From positions 1-5,071 of the forward strand of contig CABQZS010000082.1 in NCBI GenBank assembly GCA_902468695.1: 5,071 bases of DNA, read 5' to 3'. The notes under the pieces are model-generated. The model saw nothing but the letters and a program-made list of their open reading frames with translations. It made no database searches and was not told the origin of the DNA. Both the position numbers and the translations under genes were made by a program. This DNA comes from an uncultured Collinsella sp. GTDB taxonomy: Bacteria > Actinomycetota > Coriobacteriia > Coriobacteriales > Coriobacteriaceae. Positions 1-4,928 of this stretch are shown piece by piece. How positions within the stretch are numbered: the first letter of the stretch is position 1; every line of letters starts with the position of its first letter.

Positions 1-70
1 ATCCGGCATCGCGGGTCCCTTGCCCTCGAGTCCGTGCCGCGCTCTCGTCCCAGCGGCGCCCGCGCCCCAG
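1..70. other. Upstream stretch with no supported gene
   Basis: No recognisable protein is encoded in any of the three forward frames that cross this edge. On the minus strand an ATG at 9-7 is preceded by AAGGGA (about six bases away), so a divergent gene could begin here and run out of the window, but only three codons are visible. A small dyad GGAAA/TTTCC (70-82) has no T-run beyond it on the plus strand and is not a convincing terminator. Confidence 0.3.
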
Positions 71-121
71 GAAAGTTTTTCCAAAATTGTCCTTGCATCG
101 TGGTCCGAGTTCCCGTATAGT
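71..121 (+). promoter_or_regulatory. Probable promoter of tRNA-Ala with AT-rich upstream element
   Basis: A -10 box TATAGT (116-121, five of six consensus bases) lies 17 bases after a weaker -35 box TTGCAT (93-98, three of six). Immediately upstream, 71-90 is strikingly AT-rich for this GC-rich window and sits where an UP element would contact the RNA polymerase alpha subunit, as in strong stable-RNA promoters. Transcription would start near 127-129, leaving a leader of only about five to seven bases before the tRNA. The position and spacing are seen in the sequence; promoter activity is inferred. Confidence 0.65.
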
Positions 122-133
122 ACTTCTTCGCAC

Positions 134-206
134 GGGGGCGTAGCTCAGCTGGGAGAGCGCTTGACTGGCAGTCAAGAGGTCAGGGGTTCGATCCCCCTCG
201 TCTCCA
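134..206 (+). tRNA. tRNA-Ala, anticodon GGC
   Basis: The gene folds into a complete cloverleaf. The acceptor stem is 134-140 with 199-205, the D stem is 143-146 with 155-158, and the anticodon stem is 160-164 with 172-176. The seven-base anticodon loop CTGGCAG (165-171) gives anticodon GGC at 167-169, reading the alanine codon GCC. The T stem is 182-186 with 194-198, with loop TTCGATC. The third acceptor pair is G136-T201, a G3:U70 wobble pair, the classic identity element for alanyl-tRNA synthetase, so amino-acid identity is doubly supported. The discriminator base is A206. The following bases are CCC, so the CCA tail is not fully encoded and must be completed by the CCA-adding enzyme. GCC is a common alanine codon in the neighbouring genes, which fits the strong-looking promoter. 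Confidence 0.97.
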
Positions 207-218
207 CCCGAGCATTGA

Positions 219-257
219 ATGAGGCTCCAACGCAAGTTGGGGCCTTTTTTCATATAG
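219..257 (+). other. Possible 12-codon leader reading frame spanning the terminator
   Basis: An ATG at 219 opens a reading frame MRLQRKLGPFFI that closes at TAG 255-257. It covers the whole terminator stem and T-run and ends 24 bases before the ABC-F ATG. Only a weak upstream GAG (210-212) could serve as ribosome binding site, and the frame lies just behind the mature tRNA end. A frame this short occurs easily by chance. It is listed because translated leader frames upstream of ABC-F genes can control transcription attenuation. I cannot show that it is translated. Confidence 0.15.
222..250 (+). terminator. Intrinsic terminator between tRNA-Ala and the ABC-F gene
   Basis: A nine-base-pair stem, GGCTCCAAC (223-231) with GTTGGGGCC (236-244), has one G-T wobble and is capped by the GNRA-type tetraloop GCAA (232-235). 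A run of six T (245-250) follows directly, and A222 can pair with the first T. This is a textbook rho-independent terminator, ending transcription 16 bases after the tRNA. It also stands only 31 bases before the ABC-F start codon, so it may limit or regulate read-through into that gene. Confidence 0.88.
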
Positions 258-281
258 GCACACAAGGTCAAAGGCGGCACC

Positions 282-2315
282 ATGATCCTCCTGGTCGACA
301 AGATCGAAAAAAGCTTCGGCGCGCGCGTCCTCTTTAGCGGCGCGTCCTTCCAGATCAACCCCGGCGAGCGCTTTGCGCTTGTAGGACCCAACGGCGCCGG
401 CAAAACCACCATGCTCAAGATCATTATGGGTATCGACAGCCCGGACGCCGGCCAGGTCCAGTACGCCAAGGACTGCCAGGTAGGCTACCTAGAGCAGGAA
501 ACTAACCTAGAGCACAAGGACACCGCCATCCTCGCCGAGGTCATGGCCGCCGCCAAGGAAATCCGCCGCATGGGCGAGCGCGCCAACGAGCTGCAGGCCC
601 AGATCACCGAGCTCTCCGAGCAGGGTAAGGACGTCGATGCACTCCTTAACGAGTACGGCCAGGTCCAGGACCGCTTTGAGCACCTGGGCGGCTACGAGCT
701 CGAGAGCAACGCCCGCAAGATCCTGTCCGGCCTGGGCTTTAAGGTCACCGACTTTGAGCGCCCGTGCTCCGAGTTCTCGGGCGGCTGGCAGATGCGTATT
801 GCGTTGGCAAAGCTCTTCCTGCGCCACCCAGACCTGCTGCTGCTTGACGAGCCCACCAACCACCTGGATCTCGAAAGCGTCCAGTGGCTGCGCGGCTTTA
901 TCGCCAACTACGACGGCGCCGTACTCATCGTCAGCCACGACCGCGCCTTCATGGACGCCTGCGTCGACCACGTCGCCGCACTCGAAAACCGTCGCGTGAC
1001 CACTTACACCGGCAACTACAGCAGCTACCTCAAGCAGCGCGAGGACAACCTGGAGCAGATGCGCGCCAAGCGCGCCGCTCAGGAGCGTGACATCGCCCAC
1101 ATGCAGGTCTTCGTCGATAAGTTCCGCTACAAGCCCACCAAGGCAGCCCAGGCCCAGGAGCGCATCCGCAAAATCGAGCAGATCAAAAAGGAGCTCGTCA
1201 TCCTGCCCGAGGGCCACAAGCATATCGACTTTGAGTTCCCCGACCCGCCGCGCTCGGGCGATATGGTCGTGGGCCTCGAGGGCGTCTCCAAGTCATACGG
1301 CGACAAGCACATCTACAGTGACATCGACCTCAAGCTCTACCGCGGCGAGCATGTGGCGCTCGTCGGCCCCAACGGCGCCGGCAAGTCCACCCTCATGAAG
1401 ATCCTCGCCGGCCTGGAACCGCCCACCACCGGCACCCGCGACCTGGGCACCAACGTGGGCGTGGCCTACTACGCCCAGCACGCGCTCGAAGGCATGACCG
1501 AGTCCAACACCGTCCTGCAAGAGATCGACACCGTCACGCCCAAGTGGACCGTGCCGCAGCAGCGCAGCCTGCTGGGCGCCTTCCTGTTTAGCGACAACGA
1601 TTCCATCGAGAAGCAGGTCCGCGTCCTCTCCGGCGGCGAAAAGGCGCGTCTGGCACTGGCCAAGATGCTTGTGGCCCCCGAGGCGCTCCTGTGCCTGGAC
1701 GAGCCCACCAACCACCTGGACATCGACTCGGTGGACATGCTCGAGAACGCCCTGCAGAACTTCCCCGGCACTATCGTGCTGATCAGCCACGACGAGCACC
1801 TGGTACGCGCTGTGGCCAACCGCATCATTGACATCCGCGATGGCAAGGTCACGGTCTACGACGGCGACTACGACTACTACCTCTACAAGCGCGAGGACCT
1901 CGCAGCCCGCGCCGCCGCCGAGGCGGCAGGGGAGAGTGCATCGGCCGCGACCGAGTCCGCTAAGGTCACCGCGGCCCAGCCCGACGCCCCCGCCACCGCT
2001 TCCAAGCCTGCCGAAGGCAAAAAGACCAAGGAGCAAAAGCGCGCCGAGGCCCAGGCCCGCGCTGCGCTCAACAAAAAGCTCAAGGGCGTGCGCAACCAGC
2101 TCAAGAAGATCGAGGCAGAGCTCGACAAAAAGCGCGCCCGCTATGACGAGCTTATGGAATTGATGGCAAGCGAAGAGCTTTATGCCGATCAGGACAAGTT
2201 CAACGCCGCGCTGGGGGAATATAACGGCCTTAAGCAAGAGCTGCCCAAACTCGAGGACGAATGGCTGGAGCTTTCCACCCAGATCGAAGAGGAGACCGCG
2301 CGTGAACTCTCGTAA
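282..2315 (+). CDS. ABC-F family ATPase (ribosome-associated, tandem ABC domains)
   Basis: This is a cytosolic 677-residue protein with two ATP-binding cassettes and no membrane domain, the ABC-F arrangement. Known members bind the ribosomal E site and free stalled ribosomes, aid translation or protect against antibiotics. Cassette 1 (about 4-240) has Walker A GPNGAGKT at 35-42, Q-loop Q72, signature SGGWQ at 166-170, Walker B with D189 and catalytic E190, and switch H219. Cassette 2 (about 327-540) has Walker A at 362-369, Q399, signature SGGE at 450-453, D473/E474 and H503. All catalytic residues are present, so both sites should hydrolyse ATP. The charged helical linker between the cassettes (about 241-326) is the P-site tRNA interaction region. 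An Ala-rich spacer (541-578) leads to a Lys/Glu-rich coiled coil (about 580-675), as in Uup/YheS/YdiF-sized members. The ATG at 282 has AAAGG seven bases upstream. I cannot say which ABC-F subgroup it belongs to, or whether it confers resistance. Confidence 0.96.
   Translation: MILLVDKIEKSFGARVLFSGASFQINPGERFALVGPNGAGKTTMLKIIMGIDSPDAGQVQYAKDCQVGYLEQETNLEHKDTAILAEVMAAAKEIRRMGERANELQAQITELSEQGKDVDALLNEYGQVQDRFEHLGGYELESNARKILSGLGFKVTDFERPCSEFSGGWQMRIALAKLFLRHPDLLLLDEPTNHLDLESVQWLRGFIANYDGAVLIVSHDRAFMDACVDHVAALENRRVTTYTGNYSSYLKQREDNLEQMRAKRAAQERDIAHMQVFVDKFRYKPTKAAQAQERIRKIEQIKKELVILPEGHKHIDFEFPDPPRSGDMVVGLEGVSKSYGDKHIYSDIDLKLYRGEHVALVGPNGAGKSTLMKILAGLEPPTTGTRDLGTNVGVAYYAQHALEGMTESNTVLQEIDTVTPKWTVPQQRSLLGAFLFSDNDSIEKQVRVLSGGEKARLALAKMLVAPEALLCLDEPTNHLDIDSVDMLENALQNFPGTIVLISHDEHLVRAVANRIIDIRDGKVTVYDGDYDYYLYKREDLAARAAAEAAGESASAATESAKVTAAQPDAPATASKPAEGKKTKEQKRAEAQARAALNKKLKGVRNQLKKIEAELDKKRARYDELMELMASEELYADQDKFNAALGEYNGLKQELPKLEDEWLELSTQIEEETARELS
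846..1720 (+). repeat. Identical 23-base direct repeat in the two Walker B regions
   Basis: Bases 846-868 and 1698-1720 are identical over 23 positions. Each encodes the DEPTNHLD segment (residues 189-196 and 473-480), in the same frame. The Walker A regions also share an identical 17-base stretch, beginning CCCAACGG, near 388 and 1367. These are internal repeats that reflect duplication of the ATP cassette plus strong codon preference and protein conservation. They are not a mobile or regulatory repeat. The coordinates span from the first copy to the second. Confidence 0.8.
2289..2304 (+). promoter_or_regulatory. Ribosome binding site fixing the GTG start of the small membrane protein
   Basis: GAGGAG at 2289-2294 lies seven bases before GTG 2302-2304, inside the last codons of the ABC-F gene. 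The in-frame upstream ATG at 2182 would add 40 residues with no hydrophobic or conserved character, encoded entirely by out-of-frame ABC-F sequence. The GTG is therefore the better start. Confidence 0.75.
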
Positions 2316-2598
2316 GGCCGCTGCCGTGGCGACGAGCATTATCGCCATCGCGTGCCGCATCTGCGGCATCTTTATGAGCGCGATGACCGTGCTGCTGTGC
2401 TTTAGCGGCCTCACCGCCAAGTTGCAGATCGTCGGCTTTGTCGTTGAGCTTTCGCGCGCGCTGCCGAGTGCCATCGCAGGCTACGGCGTCATCACCTCTC
2501 CCTTTGGCGGCGTCTTCCGCCTGGATTACGCCATCGTCGCGGTAATCCTGTTTGTGGCCGACTACCTGCTCACGCGCGCCTCGCGCCGCGTCCGCTAG
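2302..2598 (+). CDS. Small two-helix membrane protein of unknown function
   Basis: I do not recognise this 98-residue protein. From the GTG start it has a short basic N-terminus (NSRK), a long hydrophobic stretch at about 8-38 (interrupted by R19) and a second at about 71-91. It ends in a basic tail, RASRRVR. That pattern fits an integral membrane protein with two transmembrane helices, the positive-inside rule putting both termini in the cytoplasm. A segment between the helices (about 55-76), with GY, SPFGG and a following RLDY, looks like the most constrained part. The gene overlaps the ABC-F coding end by 14 bases, and its stop TAG overlaps the ribosome binding site of the next gene. Translation is therefore probably coupled on both sides. 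A real gene is likely because the hydrophobic pattern, binding site and close fit between two genes all agree. A membrane partner or anchor role is only a guess. Confidence 0.8.
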   Translation: MNSRKAAAVATSIIAIACRICGIFMSAMTVLLCFSGLTAKLQIVGFVVELSRALPSAIAGYGVITSPFGGVFRLDYAIVAVILFVADYLLTRASRRVR

Positions 2599-2603
2599 GG
2601 GAG
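2597..2603 (+). promoter_or_regulatory. Ribosome binding site of the M50 protease gene, overlapping the preceding stop codon
   Basis: AGGGGAG at 2597-2603 lies four bases before ATG 2608 and shares its first two bases with the TAG stop (2596-2598) of the preceding gene. This selects ATG 2608 over the in-frame ATG at 2626 and indicates that ribosomes finishing the small membrane protein can restart here. Confidence 0.8.
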
Positions 2604-2607
2604 CGCC

Positions 2608-3291
2608 ATGTCCAGCAGCTACATCATGAACCTGCTTGCCAGCGCCGTCGCCGTCATCGTTGGCATCGTGATCCACGAGAGCGCACACGCCGCCGCAGCC
2701 TGGGCACTCGGCGATAAGACGGCGCGTTCGCGCGGCCGCGTGTCGCTCAACCCGCTCAACCACATCGATCCGTTTGGCACCATTCTCCTGCCGCTGCTTA
2801 TGCTTGCCGCCGGCGGTCCGGTGTTCGCCTTTGCCAAGCCCGTGCCCGTCTACCTCAACAACCTCAAGCACCCCAAGCGCGATGAGGTCCTGGTGAGCGC
2901 GGCCGGCCCCGCATCGAACATCGCACTCGCGTGTCTTGCCGCGCTCCTCATGCGCGCAACGTACGGCAGCCTCTACACCAGCATGTCCTTTGCCGTGGCA
3001 TCACAGATCATGAACTTCGGCGCCACGTTTATCGTGGTCAACCTGTCGCTCGCGTTCTTCAACCTCATCCCGATTCCGCCGCTCGATGGCTCGTCGATCA
3101 TCGTGCCCTTCCTCAAGGGCAAGGCACTCGCAAACTACTACCGCCTGCAGCAATACGCTATGCCCATCCTCATCCTGGTGCTGTACCTGCTGCCTATGTG
3201 GACCGGCATCGATGTGATCGGCCGCTATTTCGACGTTACCGTGTATCCGCTAGCTGAGCAGCTGCTTAACTTCGCAATCGCAGGCATCTAA
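2608..3291 (+). CDS. Site-2 protease family (peptidase M50) membrane zinc metalloprotease
   Basis: This 227-residue polytopic membrane protein carries the M50 motifs. HESAH at 23-27 in the first helix is the HEXXH zinc site, with catalytic E24. NPLNHIDPFGT spans 48-58, AKPVPV 76-81 and AGPASN 99-104. N152 with LDG at 159-161 (the N...PxPPLDG motif) supplies the third zinc ligand D160. Hydrophobic segments lie near 8-33, 57-76, 95-115, 127-155 and 184-200. There is no PDZ domain, so it belongs with the short, minimal S2P proteins rather than RseP or SpoIVFB-type enzymes with extra domains. Family members cut transmembrane helices within the membrane, but the substrate here cannot be deduced. 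A short S2P gene just before scpAB recurs, as I recall, in Gram-positive genomes. I know of no demonstrated functional link with condensin. All catalytic residues are intact and length is normal for the minimal type. Confidence 0.95.
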   Translation: MSSSYIMNLLASAVAVIVGIVIHESAHAAAAWALGDKTARSRGRVSLNPLNHIDPFGTILLPLLMLAAGGPVFAFAKPVPVYLNNLKHPKRDEVLVSAAGPASNIALACLAALLMRATYGSLYTSMSFAVASQIMNFGATFIVVNLSLAFFNLIPIPPLDGSSIIVPFLKGKALANYYRLQQYAMPILILVLYLLPMWTGIDVIGRYFDVTVYPLAEQLLNFAIAGI

Positions 3292-3299
3292 GGTAAACT
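3271..3299 (+). promoter_or_regulatory. Possible weak promoter before scpA
   Basis: TTCGCA (3271-3276, four of six -35 consensus bases) and TAAACT (3294-3299, four of six -10 bases) are separated by 17 bases, straddling the end of the protease gene. The following 70 or so bases would be the scpA leader. The match is modest and could be chance, but it lies in the only gap of meaningful size in the cluster. Confidence 0.28.
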
Positions 3300-3311
3300 A
3301 ACAGGTCGACC

Positions 3312-3357
3312 GTGCAAAATGGTCGTAACATGCACCCAAACCGCGCCGCGAAGGCGC
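3312..3357 (+). other. Inverted repeats in the scpA leader
   Basis: The 84-base gap before scpA has two small dyads. GTGCA (3312-3316) matches TGCAC (3331-3335) across 14 bases. GCGCC (3343-3347) pairs with GGCGC (3353-3357) around the loop GCGAA, four bases before the ribosome binding site. Neither is followed by a T-run, so neither is an intrinsic terminator. The second could reduce access to the binding site or stabilise the 5' end of a processed mRNA. Short GC-rich dyads are common by chance in such DNA. Confidence 0.3.
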
Positions 3358-3361
3358 CGTC

Positions 3362-3378
3362 AAAGGAGGTCGAAGATG
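3362..3378 (+). promoter_or_regulatory. Strong ribosome binding site fixing the scpA start
   Basis: AAAGGAGGT at 3362-3370 is a near-perfect anti-16S match, five bases before ATG 3376. It decides against the in-frame ATG at 3319, whose extra 19 residues (basic, RRRRQRR) are unlike the ScpA N-terminus. Confidence 0.9.
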
Positions 3379-4188
3379 TCGTATCGCGTGTCGACGCAGG
3401 TCTACAGCGGACCGTTCGACCTGCTGCTGCAGCTGGTAACCCGCCAAAAAGTAGATATCGGCGCCATCTCCATCAGCGAGGTGGCTGAGCAGTACCTTGC
3501 CGAGGCCGAGCGCATCGAGGCGCTGGACTTGGACGTGGCGAGCGACTTTTTGCTGGTCGCGGCAACCCTTTTGGACATCAAGGCTGCCTCTCTGGTGCCG
3601 CAGGAGGCCCCGCGCAAAGTCGATGACGACGATGACGAGTTCGACGAAGACCTCGAGGAGCTCAGCACGCTCGACGGCGACGCCTTGCGCGAGGTCCTGA
3701 TCCAGCGCCTCATTGCCTACAAGCAGTTTAAGGGCGCGGCTGCGGCCCTCGGTGCCCGCATGCAGGCCGAAAGCCGCATGCACCCGCGCGTTGCCGGCCC
3801 CGACCCCGAGTTCTTGGGGCTTATGCCCGACTACCTGGCCGGCATCACGCTTCGCGGTCTCGCCGTCATCTGTGCCGACCTGGACGGCAAGCGCCAGACC
3901 TTCCTGCTGGAGGCCGAGCATGTGGCGCCGCATCGCGTACCGCTCGACCTGACCGTGGCCTCAGTCGACCGCTTTACCATGACGCACCAAACCTGCACCT
4001 TCCGCGAGCTACTGGACGGCGATGCCACCACCGAGCAGCTCGTCGTCACCTTCCTGGCTATGCTTGAGCTCGCCAAGCGCGGCTCGCTCACGCTGAGCCA
4101 GGACGAGATCTTTGGAACCATCCGCATCAACCGCGTCGAGGGCGCCGAGGCCTATGTGCCCGGCGAGGGCCCCGAGCTCACCGAATAG
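3376..4188 (+). CDS. scpA: Segregation and condensation protein A (kleisin subunit of SMC-ScpAB)
   Basis: ScpA is the kleisin that bridges the two heads of the SMC dimer and, with ScpB, completes the bacterial condensin that organises and resolves replicated chromosomes at the nucleoid. The 270-residue product begins with the family's N-terminal helical domain, which binds the SMC neck: YSGPFDLLLQLV at 10-21, followed by the region ending EVAEQYL at 35-41 and the DFLLVAATLLDIK segment at 57-69. A very acidic linker (about 83-95, nine Asp/Glu in the first ten residues) precedes the ScpB-binding middle part. The C-terminus has the winged-helix domain that caps the SMC head, recognisable by FLAMLELAKRG and DEIFGTIRI. 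Length is normal for the family. The scpB start follows after 11 bases, so the two subunits should be made together. Confidence 0.97.
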   Translation: MSYRVSTQVYSGPFDLLLQLVTRQKVDIGAISISEVAEQYLAEAERIEALDLDVASDFLLVAATLLDIKAASLVPQEAPRKVDDDDDEFDEDLEELSTLDGDALREVLIQRLIAYKQFKGAAAALGARMQAESRMHPRVAGPDPEFLGLMPDYLAGITLRGLAVICADLDGKRQTFLLEAEHVAPHRVPLDLTVASVDRFTMTHQTCTFRELLDGDATTEQLVVTFLAMLELAKRGSLTLSQDEIFGTIRINRVEGAEAYVPGEGPELTE

Positions 4189-4199
4189 GAGACGCTAGT

Positions 4200-4928
4200 A
4201 TGTCGAACCTTTCCACGCTGGAGGCAAACAGCCTCAAAGGTGCCCTCGAGGCGCTGCTGCTGGTGTCGAGTGACCCGGTGAGTGCGCCCGCGCTGGCCGG
4301 CGCACTGGATATCGCCCCCGGCGAGTGCGCGTCGCTGCTCGCCGAGCTCAAGGTTGAGTACGAGGAGGCCAACCGCGGCTTTCAGTTGCGCGAGGTCGCC
4401 GGCGGCTGGCGACTGTTTACGCATCCCGCTTACCACGACGTGGTCGAAGCCTACGTGCTGAGCTGGGACACACAAAAGCTGTCCCAGGCGGCGCTCGAAA
4501 CCCTGGCCGTTATCGCATACCGCCAGCCCGTAACGCGCGAGGTGGTCAAGGGCATCCGCGGCGTCAACTCCGACGGCGTCATCGCGTCGCTCGTTGACAA
4601 GGGTCTGGTGCGCGAGCTCGGCCGTGACCCCCAGCGCGGTCAGGCCATCATTTACGGCACGACCAACGCCTTCTTGGAAAAATTCGGCCTGCGCTCCACC
4701 CGCGACCTGCCCGACCTGGAGCAGTTTGCCCCCGACGAGCAGTCGCGCCAGTTTATCCGCGAGCGTCTGAGCGGCCGCAGTATTCAGTCCACGCTCGAGG
4801 AGCAGGCCGAGGACCTGGACGAAGAGCGCGAACTGCTCGATACCGATGTTGAAGATGTTGAGGCAGTCGAGGACTTGGAGACCCTAGTCGTCGACGAGAC
4901 CTCGGAGGATTTGCATGACGAGGACTAA
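4200..4928 (+). CDS. scpB: Segregation and condensation protein B
   Basis: ScpB is the dimeric winged-helix partner that binds the middle of ScpA in the SMC-ScpAB condensin. The start ATG has AGGAGA (4187-4192) seven bases upstream, overlapping the scpA stop. The N-terminal winged helix begins with LKGALEALLLVSSDPVS (12-28), followed by RGFQLREVAGGWRLFTHP (about 59-76). The second winged helix has the family hallmark LSQAALETLAVIAYRQPVTR (94-113), the KGIRGVNSDGVI segment (117-128), YGTT (152-155) and FLEKFGL (158-164). The conserved core ends near residue 195. The protein is 242 residues, longer than the roughly 190-200 of many ScpBs, because of an acidic tail (199-242) in which 23 of 44 residues are Asp or Glu. 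The last 14 bases overlap the next gene. Confidence 0.97.
   Translation: MSNLSTLEANSLKGALEALLLVSSDPVSAPALAGALDIAPGECASLLAELKVEYEEANRGFQLREVAGGWRLFTHPAYHDVVEAYVLSWDTQKLSQAALETLAVIAYRQPVTREVVKGIRGVNSDGVIASLVDKGLVRELGRDPQRGQAIIYGTTNAFLEKFGLRSTRDLPDLEQFAPDEQSRQFIRERLSGRSIQSTLEEQAEDLDEERELLDTDVEDVEAVEDLETLVVDETSEDLHDED
4904..4917 (+). promoter_or_regulatory. Ribosome binding site fixing the start of the pseudouridine synthase
   Basis: GGAGG at 4904-4908 is six bases before ATG 4915-4917, within the last codons of scpB. The later in-frame ATG at 5005, at the start of the conserved S4 region, has no comparable site. The ATG at 4915 is therefore preferred, giving a 30-residue extension before the S4 domain. 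Confidence 0.8.

Noticed and set aside
70..82. GGAAA/TTTCC dyad as a terminator of an upstream gene
   Set aside because: The stem is only five pairs, AT-rich and not followed by a T-run. The AT-richness is better explained as the upstream element of the tRNA promoter.
161..166. TTGACT inside the tRNA as a -35 box for the ABC-F gene
   Set aside because: It is part of the anticodon arm, and there is no -10-like sequence 16-18 bases downstream.
20..337. Plus-strand open frame of 105 codons at the left end
   Set aside because: It runs straight through the tRNA, its promoter and terminator, has no ribosome binding site, and ends inside the ABC-F gene. It is not a gene.
507..1223. Minus-strand open frame of 238 codons opposite ABC-F cassette 1
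   Set aside because: This is another shadow frame, with repetitive Leu/Val/Ala/Gly composition, no motif, and full overlap with conserved coding sequence.
2182..2301. Longer start of the small membrane protein at ATG 2182
   Set aside because: The extra 40 residues come entirely from ABC-F coding sequence in another frame and contain no hydrophobic segment. GTG 2302 has a proper binding site.
1293..2474. Minus-strand open frame of 393 codons opposite the ABC-F gene
   Set aside because: Its long length is a by-product of GC-rich third positions in the real gene. The product is a Gly/Val/Leu/His-rich string with no domain, and the plus strand encodes unmistakable ABC motifs.
2230..2871. Minus-strand open frame of 213 codons across the membrane protein and protease genes
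   Set aside because: It is Asp/Arg/His/Ala-rich with no recognisable fold, and it spans three real genes on the other strand including their ribosome binding sites.
3319..3375. Longer scpA start at ATG 3319
   Set aside because: It would add 19 basic residues unlike the family and ignore the near-perfect binding site before ATG 3376. The hairpin region lies inside this extension.
3298..3933. Minus-strand open frame of 211 codons opposite scpA
   Set aside because: It is a shadow of scpA with no family signature. The ScpA N-terminal domain on the plus strand is clear.
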